Origin: Neurospora intermedia
Taxonomy: Eukaryota; Ascomycota; Sordariomycetes; Sordariales; Sordariaceae
Assembly (NCBI GenBank): GCA_037102815.1
Contig: BTPP01000005.1
Span: 2,542,001 to 2,606,000, forward strand
DNA length: 64,000 nt
Direction: 5' to 3'
In this document: one piece after another, positions 50,536 to 63,228 of the stretch
Position numbering within the stretch: position 1 is the stretch's first letter
Layout: the number at the start of each line of letters is the position of its first letter
Position numbers and translations under genes: made by a program
Notes under the pieces: generated by a model
What the model saw: only the letters and a program-made list of their open reading frames with translations
Databases searched by the model: none
What the model was told of the DNA's origin: nothing

Positions 50536-52714
50536 ATGTCGAGGCTATTGCGAGCAAAGAAGCTGGTCGCCCCGGCCCTTGTGGCCGGTGTCGCTGGTGG
50601 CTCCCTCTACTACATGTATAAGCCCCGAAACATCCCCGGGTACGAAGGCCCCGTTGTTCCGCCCCCTATCTTCGGCGCCGACGGCACCTTCAAACTCCCC
50701 CGCTTCCCCCAGGTCAAGTCTCGCGACCAGCAGATTGCCGATCTAAAAAAGAGCAACTCGGGAAACAAGGAGGACGAATATGATGTGCTTGTGATCGGAG
50801 CTGGCGCAACCGGTGCCGGCGTGGCTCTCGATGCCGCAACTCGCGGTCTCAAGGTCGCCATTGTCGAGCGAGACGACTTCAGTTCCGGGACAAGCAGCAA
50901 GAGCACCAAGCTGGTACACGGTGGTGTGCGTTATCTCGAAAAGGCCGTCTGGAACTTGGACTACGCCCAGTATGAGCTGGTGAAGGAGGCCCTCAAGGAG
51001 CGCAAGTACTTCTTGAAGACTGCTCCCCATCTGAGCTCGTGGCTACCAATCATGTTGCCACTCGACCAGTGGTGGAAGGTTCCTTACTACTGGGCCGGCA
51101 CCAAGTTCTACGATTTCCTGGCTGGTTCCGAGGGCATCGAGAGCTCATACTTTTTGACCAAGAGCAAGGCCATTGATGCCTTCCCCATGCTCAAGCAGAC
51201 CGACCTCGTTGGCGCCCTCGTCTACTACGATGGTGCCCACAACGACTCCCGCATGAACGTCTCGATCGGCATGACTGCCGCCCTCTACGGTGCTACTGTT
51301 GTGAACCACATGGAGGTCACTGGCCTTCAGAAGGGCGAGAATGGAAAGCTCTGCGGTGCTACCCTCAAGGACCTTGTCACTGAGAGAGACGGCAACGAAG
51401 CGACTCCCTTCAACATCAAGGCCAAGTGCATCATCAACTGCACTGGTCCCTTCACGGACAGCATCCGTAAGATGGACGACCAGGACTGCAAGGAGATTGT
51501 CGCTCCCGCCTCCGGTGTGCACGTTATCCTCCCCGGTTACTACAGCCCTGGCAAGATGGGCCTGATCGACCCCTCCACCTCCGATGGCAGAGTCATCTTC
51601 TTCCTCCCGTGGCAAGGCAACACCATTGCCGGTACCACCGACGAGCCTGCGACCATTACCAAGAACCCCCTCCCCGATGAGAAGTCCATCCAGTGGATTC
51701 TCAACGAGATCAGCCACTACCTCTCCCCCGACATCAACGTCCGCCGCGGCGACGTCCTGGCTGCCTGGTCCGGTCTCCGCCCTCTCGTAAGGGACCCCAA
51801 GGCCAAGAACACCGAGTCCCTTGTTCGCAACCACCTGATCGATATCTCCCCCTCCGGCCTCATCACCTGCGCCGGTGGCAAGTGGACCACCTACCGTCAA
51901 ATGGCCGAGGAGTGCGTCGACGCCGCCGTCAAGGAGTTCAACCTGCCCGTCAAGCCCGTCGCCAACCCTCCCCTGGTCAGCGGCACTGAGCACGTGGAAG
52001 ACGATGCCGTCCTCGACGGCTCCTGCCAGACGCACCGTGTCCGCCTGATCGGCGCCCACGGCTTCAGCCGCACCTTGTTCATCCACCTGATCCAGCACTT
52101 TGGCGTCGAGACCGAGGTCGCCAAGCACTTGACCGAGAGCTACGGTGACCGCGCCTGGACTGTTGCTTCGCTGTGCAAGGCCACCAACAAGCGTTTCCCT
52201 GCCAAGGGCGAGCGCATTGCAGAGCTTTACCCCTTTGTTGACGGCGAGATCCGCTACGCGGTCAGGCACGAGTATGCCCAGACGGCTGTGGACGTGCTCG
52301 CTCGTCGCACGAGATTGGCCTTCTTGAATGCGCAGGCGGCACTCGAGGCGTTGCCCAAGGTCATTGACATCATGGCTGATGAGCTCAAGTGGGATGCTAA
52401 GAGAAAGGAGGTTGAGTGGAAGGACAGTAAGTTATTCGCCCCATACCCACTAATTACCCCATTACCCATTGCCAGTTCATCCCATGATGTCCACTTACTA
52501 ACAAACATCTTCCCACACAGCCGTCGCCTTCCTCGAATCAATGGGTCTTCCCCAACCGATGCTCACCACCACCCGCCAACAAGTCGAGAAGGGCAAGCTG
52601 GACTGGTCCAACTCGCTCGAGTGGAAGATGTACTCGAGACACGATAAGCCGGTCGACGAGAAGGAGCGCAACGAGCAGGCTGAGATCGCCGGGCGCGCGG
52701 GGACTCATCGTTAA
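50536..52714 (+). CDS. gut2: Mitochondrial FAD-dependent glycerol-3-phosphate dehydrogenase
   Basis: Exons 50536-52426 and 52521-52714 give 694 residues. The enzyme oxidises glycerol 3-phosphate to dihydroxyacetone phosphate on the outer face of the mitochondrial inner membrane and passes electrons to ubiquinone; it serves glycerol use and the glycerol-phosphate shuttle. Residues 1-30 combine a basic start (MSRLLRAKKL) with a hydrophobic segment (VAPALVAGVAGGSLYYMY), typical of an inner-membrane presequence. The FAD-binding site is DVLVIGAGATGAGVALDAA at about 83-101, followed by SSGTSSKSTKLVHGGVRYLE. GTTDEPATITKNPLPDE and CAGGKWTTYRQMAEE are further family motifs. There is no EF-hand extension, unlike animal enzymes. 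The intron is phase 1, GTAAGT to CCACACAG, 94 bases. The start is the first ATG after a long C/T-rich leader. Confidence 0.95.
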
Positions 52715-53237
52715 TGATGGGCTCCGTCTCCCTTTGGCGTGAAAAGAGATGGGATTATAAAAAAGAACAGTAGAAGAAGGATGACAGAACCTATATTGCA
52801 TTGGCGATTGAATGGGTTTTTCTTGATTCAGGCAGTAAAGGCGTTTTTGTTGTTCTAGACTGGACTGGCTGGTTGGGTTGGCATGAATGTCAGAGGGTCG
52901 TCGCTTACGTTAACGGGATTCAGCGTTGGTGATGTGGTGTCTTGATTATATAGACTCTTTTTGAATCCCTTCATTCGAGTTATATGATGTGGCTGGATAT
53001 GTGTCATTTGATTCGGGCTCGCTCCAAGTGACGTTCTTCGAGATACATAACCTAGTGTCTTTGATAGAAATTTAGAGTTGCGGTCCAATTTCTTTACCTT
53101 TCTTTGGATGCACTATAGAACTCCATGTGTTGTTTTTCCATGAAGGTCAGTAGAGATGGTCGGACAAGGAAGGAAGAGTAGATGATGGGGGAAAAGAGAA
53201 GTTGGGAAAGAGAGAGAGAGAGAGAGAGAGAAAAAAA

Positions 53238-53286
<49 letters not shown>

Positions 53287-53690
53287 AAGCCCATTTGAGA
53301 AAGGAAATGGCAAGGGGTGGGGAAAGACGTTCACCCAAAGAGAAAGATATCAAAAGGAACGAAGGTCTCAACTAAGCATACTTGAGGTTTCGCTTCAAAG
53401 AAGTTTGCACTTCGCTTTTATAATTTTCTCCCCATTCTCCCCGGCCAGGCATTATTATCCCATTCGCTTTTCTAAACACCATCATTTACCTCCTGAAGGC
53501 AACAAAAACTAAAGTCTAAACCCCCAACGAAGTCACCCAAACCACAACGCAGGACATCCAAAACACACTATGCATTCAATAATATAATAATAGCAACCAG
53601 AAAAACCTCTTGAGATAAAATCTCTTCGGAATATCATTACAAACAAATCCAACAATGCCGGTTTGATGCTAATCTAAACCTCTATCTATC
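52715..53690. other. Intergenic between convergent genes, with AG and poly-A tracts
   Basis: Both flanking genes end here. It holds the AG/poly-A tract listed separately and no gene. Confidence 0.6.
53204..53285 (+). repeat. AG dinucleotide run joined to a poly-A tract
   Basis: An AG run (about 53205-53231) followed, after a short A/T spacer, by about 42 consecutive A. No target-site duplication or element body is visible beside it, so it is most likely a simple repeat rather than a retroposed tail. Confidence 0.85.
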
Positions 53691-55553
53691 CTAAGACATA
53701 ACTGCAACTCCCGCCGGCCCTGAAACTTCGGCACCACCATTCTGCCCACGCCCGTCCCCAACCCTCCAAGTATGTTCCTGCCTCGTTCCCGGCGGCAGCC
53801 ATCCCCCATTAGACTTGGCCATGCTCGCCCCTCTTTGTCTCCCTCCTCCTCCTCCTCCTCCTCCTGTTGACACTGACGAAGGGTTGGGCCCATCATCCTT
53901 TTTATTCGCGCCAAGGTCGGCACTACTTGTCGTAGGCTGAACCGAGGGCATATATCCGTACCCGCCTATTTGAGTATTCAGGCTTGAGGTGGGTTGATAC
54001 TGGGAAGAATTTTCGGTGGTTTGCTTGGTGTTAAGCGGTAGGATCGACTCGTGCATCTTGGAGCGAGATAACGAGCGCGCACGCTGGTCGGCTTTGTTCT
54101 TCTCCTGGCTGCGGTCGTACAGATACAGGCCCAAAAAGGTGAGGGCGATGCCGACGGCTTGGACGTTGGTCGTCGGCGAGCGGAACCAGATGATGGCGAT
54201 GATGATGACGAAGACGCGCTTGAGCAGGGAGGCGACGCTGTAAGTGACGGGGCTTACCATGCTCAACAGCACAAAGGCGAGGATGTTTTGGCCGAAATGG
54301 AAGGTGCCGTTGAAGATGAATTCCAGGGTCAGACGGCCGTGGTCGAACGAGTTGGGCGTCTCGCTCAGGTCGACCGAGCCGTCCCAGAGGAAGTCGCCGA
54401 TGATGGAGAAGCCTTCGGACCACAGCCAGATGGGACCGGTAAGGATGAAGGCCATGCCCGACGAGTAACAGAGAAGGTTGAGCTTGTCGAGCTTCTTGGA
54501 CCGGTGGCCGTTACTGTGCCCGTCTTCTTGCTCTGCGCGCGCGGCTTCGTTGAAGAGCCGCTTGGAGAAGATGTTCTGGGTGACGAAGATGATGGTGGCT
54601 ATTAGGGCGTAGAGGATGCCGAGGAACTGGCCCTCGCCAAACGAGTGTTTGCCAGAACAGGCAAGCATGACGCCGATTGTCAGGGGCACGAGGGAGTAGT
54701 ATGTTGCGCGCGGGTAGCGAATGTCGAATATCAAGCGGTAGGCGAGCACGGTGAATAATGGGGATAGACCCTTGATAGTGTGGACGAGCGAGACGGGGAT
54801 CTTGGAGGTCGCGGACGAGGAGAGGAGGTGGCCGAAGATCTGGAAGGCCGCCAGAGGAAACGTAGTGACAATGACATCGCGCGAGGGCTTGCGAATCGGG
54901 TGTTTGAGTGCGGGCACGGCGGTGCGCAGCTTGGGAAACGTCGAAGCTAGCCAGGAGGCTAGGAGGCAGTAGGAACAAACGAAAGCGAATTGGATCAGCG
55001 TGAGGGTCGCGGGTTTGTCAAAAGTCGTGAGGATCGATTTGGAAGAGGTGTTGGTCAGCGCCGAGGACCAGTACCACATCATACAGAGCCCCTATAGAGA
55101 AGAGGAGATGAGGTTAGCTTTGCACAGAGGAATGGCCATTGGGGCAAATGTTCGTACTATTAGCTTGTAGGATACAGGCGCACGAAGTGCTTCCGCAATC
55201 TCATGAGCATTCTGGCTCATACTCCCCGAGCGCATCCGGTGTATCGCATTGCTGATGCTCGTTTGCCTAGAATGACCACGGCCATGGGAGTAGGCGTTTA
55301 CGGGCCCTGGGGAGTCTCTAGGAGCCCATGTCACTTTGCTTTCCCTTCTCGGTCGCCATTGATCCGAGGGCGCATTAGAACCGGAATTTATAGACCGGCC
55401 GTTGCCGCTGGGATAACCGTTTGTGGTTTGAGAAGTATCGAAGTCGGGGAACTTTTCGGTGGTGTCTGGGGCCGCGCTGGTGTCGGCATGGTGTTGTCGG
55501 AGGTTTGGCGAGGCTCTCAAGGACGAGCCGGTCGATGCTGTATATTGCGCCAT
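53691..55553 (-). CDS. Triose-phosphate transporter family protein (Sly41-like)
   Basis: Exons 55553-55158 and 55091-53691 give 598 residues. The family moves phosphorylated sugars or nucleotide sugars across organelle membranes; yeast Sly41, the nearest relative by layout, is an ER/Golgi protein. The first 115 residues are a Ser/Asn/Arg-rich cytosolic part (RGHSRQTSISNAIHRMRSGS). The transmembrane domain starts at the exon junction: GLCMMWYWSSALTNTSSKSI and TFDKPATLTLIQFAFVCSY match the first two TPT helices. Later segments include VSLVHTIKGLSPLFTVLAYR and SMVSPVTYSVASLLKRVFVI. About ten spans are expected. The tail is a Ser/Gln/Gly-rich cytosolic segment. The intron is phase 0, GTACGA to TCTATAG, 66 bases, with CTAAC. 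An in-frame ATG nine codons upstream (55580) is possible; MAQYTAS is my choice. Confidence 0.88.
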
Positions 55554-56519
55554 AGCAATCGTCCAATTGCGCGTTGGCAATGCCTGGAGAGACAGAGAAG
55601 GAGGGAGAATTCTCGAAGGGGGGGTTGCGATGGTGAAAGCCGTCGGCGGGGAGTCGAATTCCGTTCCTGACCTGGATGTTTCGCGCTGCTGGAGTCTATC
55701 ACAGGATGACGCTGATCATGGCCGCTTTGGTCGGTCTCGAGAACTTGGTGGAATTAACAAATGGTGTACGAGTAGAGTAAGTTATGCGCAGCTATGATGT
55801 ACAGAGATTCTGGTCGGTGTAACTCGTGTAGAGGTCACGGTATTAAGATTATGGCAGATGGCGTTATACAACTGAACTAAAAGTTCCAGACCAAAACTTC
55901 GAAGTACTTTCTGTAACATTTCGTTCCCTCTCCTTGGTCAGATGCGATCCAGGCGCTCACAGATAAGAATAAGGTGCAGTCGTCCTCGTTCTTGGCGCCC
56001 CAATCCCGCTCTGGAATGCTTCCACGGGCAAGGACAACCCTTACGAACCGCTACCTCTAATGTCAGGGGAGCAGTCAGGGGTCGACCAACGGCAGCACTT
56101 GCTACGCCACATTTGGTTTCGGTTCAGCCTCAAAAGAGAGGACTCTGTAAGGTCACCACCAGCCACACTGTTCCAGACTGCCTCGACAAGTGCTGTACGT
56201 AGCGCCGCGTCAACAACTGAATTTATCGGCAGGCAATCGCCATACCGTTCGGTTCACAGTGCTTGGAGCTCGAAACTTTTGGAGCACGCGCATTCCACTT
56301 CGCGACGCCTTGCAGCGAGTGGACTTCGAGGCTGGTCCACCACTTTGCTGCTACCTAGCATCACCACATCCTCATCACTATCATTTGCCCACTCGAAGAG
56401 AAACCCAACAACAGCCATTTGTACATTGACGGTCTTAGTTGGGGTTTTGGATTCATCAGCAAATCATCACAATCACTCAGACACACAGGGGAGCATCCAG
56501 CTCTCAATCGCTGGTCAAG
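55554..56519. promoter_or_regulatory. Divergent promoter, transporter and Cus1 genes
   Basis: About 965 bases between divergent genes. A plus-strand frame at 56060-56593 runs into the Cus1 first exon in another frame and has no family resemblance. Nothing else seen. Confidence 0.5.
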
Positions 56520-58460
56520 ATGGCGGCCACCAAGATGACCAAGAACCAAATGCGCCGGGCCAAGAAGAAGGAACAGAAGAAAGCCCAGACTGAGGTACGT
56601 TTTAGAACCTGTTGCTCATCATGCCCATTTGCTAACGTGATACAGAATGGCACCAAGGCTCCCGAAACCGAGACCACGAACGGCGAGGCGACAGTAGACG
56701 CTAAGGAAGACACAACCGTAAAGAATGAAACCACACCATCAGATTCTGAAGTCAAGAAGGAAGACTCACCCCAGAAGATCGAGGTCGATGGCCCCGTCGA
56801 TGATCAAGTCGGTGTCGAGCTTTCTGCTTTCGATGAGGACCCCGCTTTCGCAGCCTACAAGAACATCTTCGAGAAGTTTGGTATGAGCCTGGATGAGGAC
56901 GATGTGGCGAGGGAAGCAAATGCGGGCAACAAGGGAGAAGTTTTCTTCGACCAAGACGATGAAATTCCCAGCGAGGAGGAGGATGCAGGCAAACTATCCA
57001 AGAAGAAGCGCAAGAAGCTGAACAAGCTCTCTATTGCGGAGCTGAAGGCGTTGGTCAGGAATCCAGAGGTGGTTGAGTGGCAAGACGTCTCATCATCCGA
57101 TCCCCGCTTGCTTGTCCAGATCAAAGCTCAGAGAAACATCGTTCCCGTACCCAGCCATTGGTCGCTTAAACGGGAATATCTTTCGAGCAAGCGTGGTATT
57201 GAGAAGCCGCCCTTCAAGCTTCCAAAGTTCATCGCCGAGACCGGCATTACAGAGATGCGCGATGCCGTGCTCGAGAAGCAAGCAGAGCAGACTCTCAAGC
57301 AGAAACAGCGCGAGCGTGTGCAACCGAAAATGGGCAAACTCGACATTGATTACCAAAAGCTCTACGACGCCTTCTTCCGCCACCAAACAAAACCAGACCT
57401 TACCAGATTTGGCGACGTCTATTACGAGGGCAAGGAGTGGGAGGCAGATTATAAGGTATTCCGCGCTGGCGAGATTAGCGATGCGTTAAGGGAAGCACTA
57501 GGCATGCAGCCCGGCTTCCCTCCTCCATGGCTTCTCCAGCAACAGCGTGTCGGTCCTCCTCCATCCTATCCCACCCTCAAGATTCCTGGCCTCAACGCCC
57601 CGCTACCACCGGGTGCCGAATGGGGCTTCCAACCCGGTCAATGGGGCAAGCCCCCTCTAGACGAGTACAACCGTCCCCTATACGGCGGTGACATTTTCGG
57701 TATCATGGCCCCCGGTCAACGAGGCGCCGCCGCTCCCTTCCAACAACCCCAGTCACAAGGACCCGCGGCCACTGGTTTCGGTGGCGAGCCTGTCGAGCGC
57801 ACACTATGGGGTGAGCTCCAGCCTCCCGCCGAAGAATCAGAAGAAGAAGAGTCCGACGAGGAAGAGGATGAGGATGAAGAGGAAGAGGACCACGACATTC
57901 CGCCCGGCGGCACTGAGACCTCCATCAGCCAATTCGACGCCGGACACCCCTCGGGCTACGCCAGCAGCATGCATCCCGGCGAGGCGCCTGTCGAGACCAG
58001 CATGGCGGGCGAATTCGACCTGCGCAAGACGCGGCGCGGCTACGAGACGGAGGAGTCGGCCGCGCCCAGATCGGCATACCAGGTTATCCCCGAAAGGCAG
58101 ACGCGCGCCGAGGGTTTCTTTGGTTCCGACAAGACGTACGACTTGGCGTCTGGCAGGCCGGGTGCTGGGCCTGGACCTTCCGTGCCCGTACTCGGAAGAG
58201 ACGATGAGGATAGTCGCAAGCGGAAGAAGCCTGGTGATGTGGAGGTGGCGCTCGATCCGGATCTGTTGGCGGCACAGGCCGGGTTGAGTAAGGAGGAGTT
58301 GAGGAAGAGGTATGAAGCTGGAAGAAAAGAGGAGGGTCCGGGTGCCCAATGGGCGAGTAGCTATGATGATGATTTGAGCGACATGATTGCGCAGGAAAGT
58401 AGGAAGAGGCAGAGGAGGGAGGAAGAGAGGAGAGAGGAGAGGAGGGGTGGGAGGAGGTAA
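56520..58460 (+). CDS. cus1: Splicing factor Cus1/SF3b145 (SF3B2)
   Basis: Exons 56520-56594 and 56646-58460 give 629 residues. SF3b145 is part of the U2 snRNP SF3b complex, contacts pre-mRNA near the branch site and binds SF3b49. The start MAATKMTKNQMRRAKKKEQK is basic; an acidic segment follows. The conserved core (DUF382 type) runs from about residue 185: LSIAELKALVRNPEVVEWQD, HWSLKREYLSSKRGIEKPPF, LPKFIAETGITEMRDAV. The PSP-type Pro-rich segment follows: PGFPPPWLLQQQRVGPPPSY, PGLNAPLPPGAEWGFQPGQW. Then there is a Glu/Asp run and the conserved tail with DPDLLAAQAGLSKEELRKRY. The 51-base intron (GTACGT, GCTAAC, TACAG) is a multiple of three with no stop, so retention would add 17 residues. 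The ATG at 56520 (CAAGATGG) is preferred over one at 56439. Confidence 0.93.
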   Translation: MAATKMTKNQMRRAKKKEQKKAQTEVRFRTCCSSCPFANVIQNGTKAPETETTNGEATVDAKEDTTVKNETTPSDSEVKKEDSPQKIEVDGPVDDQVGVELSAFDEDPAFAAYKNIFEKFGMSLDEDDVAREANAGNKGEVFFDQDDEIPSEEEDAGKLSKKKRKKLNKLSIAELKALVRNPEVVEWQDVSSSDPRLLVQIKAQRNIVPVPSHWSLKREYLSSKRGIEKPPFKLPKFIAETGITEMRDAVLEKQAEQTLKQKQRERVQPKMGKLDIDYQKLYDAFFRHQTKPDLTRFGDVYYEGKEWEADYKVFRAGEISDALREALGMQPGFPPPWLLQQQRVGPPPSYPTLKIPGLNAPLPPGAEWGFQPGQWGKPPLDEYNRPLYGGDIFGIMAPGQRGAAAPFQQPQSQGPAATGFGGEPVERTLWGELQPPAEESEEEESDEEEDEDEEEEDHDIPPGGTETSISQFDAGHPSGYASSMHPGEAPVETSMAGEFDLRKTRRGYETEESAAPRSAYQVIPERQTRAEGFFGSDKTYDLASGRPGAGPGPSVPVLGRDDEDSRKRKKPGDVEVALDPDLLAAQAGLSKEELRKRYEAGRKEEGPGAQWASSYDDDLSDMIAQESRKRQRREEERREERRGGRR

Positions 58461-59860
58461 AGAGCTCTTGAGTGTGGAAAGCATTGTTATAATCCGCAAA
58501 CAAATTGTTCAAGTTGGGCGTTGGACGGTGAAAGGTCTTCATAATGAACTACATAACATAGGAGATGAACGTGGTGTGTTGGTTATAAGGACTCAATGCA
58601 TCCCAGAATGAGAGACCATGTCCAGGAATGTTCAAGTTCGCTTTTCTCCTTTTCATAGTAGCCTTGCGCCGTGAATGTTGGAAGCTCCCATGATATTAAC
58701 CATTCATGAACGGAACCATCTCCCCAGACACTCGATCACGGCTGGGCAGAGCACCCTCCAGTTACGGGAAAATCTATCCCAGCTGCAGGAACTTGAACTC
58801 TCTATTCTTTCTAATTCTGCCGGGAACACCATCACGGCATCAGGACTGGGCAGAACGGCGATACCCTTTTGGTCTCTCTTCCCCTCTCCTTTTCTCGTTC
58901 ACTCGACCAGATTCCTGGCCGTAAGTCAAAAGCAAGTGAAAAGAGAAGGAAGGATCATGCAAAAAGATGCAACAGGAAAGTGATAGGATGATGAATATAC
59001 TACGAGTGGAATATGAAAATGAATGGAAAGCTGCAACTACTGGTGGCCAAACACCGACAGGCCGGGTACCGAAAGACACTCAGGAAACGAAGGCGAATCC
59101 AGGAGTTGGGAAAGACGAGGCCTTTGACTTCAATCAGGAAAGAAACGCTAACTATATCGCACCTACCAAGGATCGAGAACTGTTGGAGGTGAAGCGATTA
59201 AGCAAGACTTCCTTGCTGTCTGGTTGGGGGCCATACCTATCCACCCCGATGAACCTCCATCTAGTGTCCTATTTACATTGAGCCGTGGCATTGACAGGTC
59301 TCCCTGAATGTCGTCCAAGGAGGAGGAGAATATTGCCGCGTGTCACACTCTTTGAAGTTTTCTTTTTCCTTTGCAGGTAAACCAGACCATCGATGGACTG
59401 TAGTTGTCCGAATGTTTACCAGATTAAGGGACTACCAGATCAAGAGACCGTCTATGGAGACGGCAATTGCGAGTCATCATCATCATCACGATCAATACTA
59501 CAAAGTTGGAAGTTATCATGCAGATGTTTCGTCTCTCCTTCACTCATAAAAACACCAACTGGCCTTTGTGAACAGGGTTTCTGGAACGCAGCGACAGCCT
59601 TCATTAGTTCCTTCTCTGCTACCGTGTACTCTCATCCGTGGTCTTTCGTCCAGCCTCCAGTTGGCGGCCGTGCCTTCCCTTCCCTCCTATCTCATGCCAC
59701 ACATTGCATCTTATCTGCCCGCAAACTGCAGCACTCCCGCCCTCCTTCCCATGTACCTTCCCGCGCAAGTCCCCTTCACCTGCAGTACATAAGCAGGTCT
59801 TCCAGCCCCTCCTGCCACCACCAAGAGACAAACCCCGTGCCTAGAATCAGCTGCCGCATG

Positions 59861-59935
59861 GCAGAATGGCGCAGTGGTCCCATGTACTGCTGTGCCCATG
59901 CAAACTCAAGAGTTCGCCGGTTCGAAACGAACACA
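59861..59935 (+). pseudogene. Degenerate tRNA-like sequence (A and B boxes)
   Basis: TGGCGCAGTGG at 59867-59877 fits a pol III A box of the kind found in Met tRNAs, and GGTTCGAAAC at 59919-59928 resembles a B box, 52 bases apart start to start. A CCAT lies between them at about the anticodon position. However, the D stem and the T stem do not pair well and no matching acceptor stem is visible. I read it as a tRNA-derived relic or a small tRNA-like element, not a working tRNA. Confidence 0.3.
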
Positions 59936-62900
59936 GGCAAAGATTCTCAGACAAACAAATCTGAACTGAAGCGTAGCTCATACCGCTACAAAAGACTACT
60001 GGGCAACAAAAAGCCAATCAAGACAAGAGCGCGATGCTGTAAAAGCTTCAAAGTCAGCGCCACCAGAGCCAAAGACGAAAAGCGACACTCCGCTGCAAAA
60101 TACAAAACACAGGAAATTTGCTACAGACCAAAGTGTTTGTTGTATAGATGCTACAGACGAATTGTTTGTGGCATAGTCACTTGTGCCCTTCAAAAGGCAT
60201 GAGAAATAAACCATCGATGGTCGTCCATTGATGAATCGCAAAAAGATCTCACTTTGGGAAACGCGATATTCTTCGACCCTCGTCAGATGGAGCTACCGAG
60301 CAGTAGCGAAGCTGGAGGGGATAGTCACCGTGGGATCATGAGGGCACTGGGGGGAAGAATAGAGGTCGCGTTTCCCGCTGGGCTACGGGGTTTGTCTTAG
60401 TGTACTCTGTACACTCTCTTTTTTTTCTATTTTTTTAATTTTTATTTTATTTATTTTTTTTATTTTTTTTCTAGTTTCCATTTACTCGGGGCTTGGTTTT
60501 CTTGTACTTTCTCTTTAGGATTATCAAGCGACAAAACTGTTCAATCTAACTCTTAATGCTGTTCAAGTGTCGTAACAATAGTTACGAGCGCCCGATAGAC
60601 TTCTGTCCGAGATGTGCATGTCCCGGTCCCGTCCGGCACTTGTAGCTCGGGGGTGGGATGCTATTTTTGCTGCCGTGTCCGAGTCCGACAATCCCGTTGG
60701 ATACCGGCGATTTAATATCGACCGGGAAAGCTACTATGTCACATCCTCATCTCTCGGTACTAGAGAACATGCGACTTGACGTGAATCGAATGTTTTCAGC
60801 ACTTTGACAAGGCCGGTGGGCGATCGGAAAATGCTACCTTCACCGGAAATTAATTGCGGCAGTTGAGTTCGGTCATTGACGTGCGGTGGTTGCAATCTCC
60901 CTCTAGTCGTTGCGACGTGACCGACTACAACCTCACCTACATTCCGCTATATCCGTGCTTCTATTACGCCCTAGTTATTGACTTTTATGTTCTTGAAGCT
61001 CAGTGTCGTACCATTGACCCTGGCTGCTCTAGGGCACTGTCTCTCACGGACAAATCACCAAGTCGCGATCCCTAGATGTTGCGTCGGCCGGGGGGAATAC
61101 CATAATGATACCTTGTGTCGTTCTATACATCTTGAAGGTTTTGAGGTCCAGCCCTTGACATCCACCAACTGTCATCGGAGAGGACTCTCGTATTAAACCT
61201 TGCGACTGATATATCCAGAACGATTATATGCTAAGGTGTCTAGACACTATTCACTAATTGGGACTCGAGGTGGCGAAGCTCGACCAACATTGTCTTAACG
61301 CAAAGAATATTATCATTGTTCACGGTTGGGTCGAACGTCCATGAGTTAGTTAGATCGCCTGTTACATCGCAGGCGGCATCGCCTCGAAGTGCTCAAACTC
61401 GTGTTGCCCGCGAAGTACCAGCTCTTGTGGTTCGAAACTTGGAAGATGTGAAAATAAGAAACAAGACCGAGCACCAATAACGACTTCATTCCACGATTCA
61501 ATCTAGGTAGACATCACGAAAACATGGGCTCTGCTATGGAGACAAAGTCATCTGGGTTAGGTAACGACACGGTCAACGGGTGGCGGATAGAAGATACGAT
61601 AATGCGCGGCAAGATTCGATGGTGATCGACAGATTTCCTTGTTTTCTCGTCCCATTTATCATGCGATTCTCTTCGAACATGCTTGCTGGAATGTAACTGT
61701 GGTCCCTTGTCACATTGTGTTCTTCCAAGCATGGAGAGAAGAGACCACGACTCTGTCCAAGCTCGGTAAATCTGTTACATGTCGGACAGGTTCGAGCATA
61801 CAGCTCACATTCTCCTTCTTCTTCTCTCCCCCCCTTTCGCATAATCATTTCACATCAACATGATTTGCAATTGTGTGTCTCTCTCCATCCACGACACGAC
61901 TTGACGTTTCTACGCCAAGAAGTCTTTCAAGCAACAGCAGCACTCAACTACAACCCCTTTTAGGAAGCTGCTTCTGTCAAAGAACCGTCATAATTTGTCA
62001 ATAAAGCCAGAGGAATGGTACAGTAGCAGTAGCATTACATGATGGAAGCGCAACAAATGGAATCCAAAAGATCTATGAGTCCATTCTCGCCAGTTATGGA
62101 TGGAATTCTGGGAACATGGCACATTTTCGTCCATGTATGTACACAGCATCCCTACTGTAACATACACTGCTATCTACAATTCCCATCTCAATTTGGAATC
62201 CTTCGGTGCAACACTGCACTGCATCTCCATCGTCGACACAATATCTCAACGAAGGATCATATCATCGATAATGGACATGAAGGACGGGGGAGGCGAGTCA
62301 AAATGGCAACAGAGTCAGACGGGACGGGACGAAACGGATGCTGGACATGCCCTTCCCGGTTTTTTTTTGTCATGTTGAGAAGGGTCCTGCATGTCAATTC
62401 TATCTCCTCCGGGAAGGTGTTATCCGTGCTGGATCTTGGATCTTGGTTGGGCTCAATCTTGGCCAAGGTCAACGCCACGAATGTTGGCCAGAGGGTCACC
62501 TCCAAGATCAAAACGACAGCGAAGTAGGCTGGAGGGTGGAGGCCGTCTCATTGCCACCAGTGCCACTACTACACTACTACGTAGGCCATGCTATGAGGGA
62601 ATTGGATGGAGTGAGGACCTTGATGGATTCAACATCGGCTAAGGTGATGTCCAGTTCTGCAGCCGGAAGTCTTTGTCGTTTGTGAAGACATCACATATCC
62701 GGTCACTGTGAGGGCTTGTACGATGAGTCCAAGTTCAGATAATCAAGTCGATTTCCGATCACTTGCAGAAGTCGCAGGCTCTAAGGCAGAATGATCTCCC
62801 GTCGCACAACAACCGGCATACGTCGTGATGCCGGCAGTTAAAAAACCACGGCAAGAGAAAGCGGTAACCTGCGTCTGCTAACTACAGAGACCAACTAGCA

Positions 62901-63228
62901 ACACCACCTGCCTATCACCAAGACAGCCAAGACACACTGCAACGTCGAACAACGCACGCCCGACAACTTTGACCGCTGGTGAAGACAATATACCGACTTC
63001 AGTTCCGTGTGAGACAGAGTCGTGTTTGGAAGGAGACACATGAAACTCGCCGTTGAAACAAGAAAACGACTTCACCCTCAGCACAACCAACCCCGTGGTC
63101 ACTTTACCCAACAATCATTGGACGTTCATCACGAACACTCCCTACCCCTAAACTACCTGGCCTTGCCATCTACCGCGCGCCAAATATGGCAGTTCGTTCC
63201 CCTGCGGCGACTTCCGAGATCGGATGTC

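Noticed and set aside
53204-53285. Poly-A tract as the tail of a retroposed element
   Set aside because: No element body or flanking target duplication is visible; the adjoining AG run suggests a simple repeat.
59393-60202. 269-codon open frame on the plus strand
   Set aside because: Its translation is Ser/Cys/Arg-rich with no domain, it runs through the tRNA-like sequence, and overlapping frames are equally open.
60590-60680. Possible dispersed 5S rRNA gene, as Neurospora has many scattered copies
   Set aside because: The sequence does not match the conserved parts of fungal 5S rRNA that I know, and no other site in the window does.
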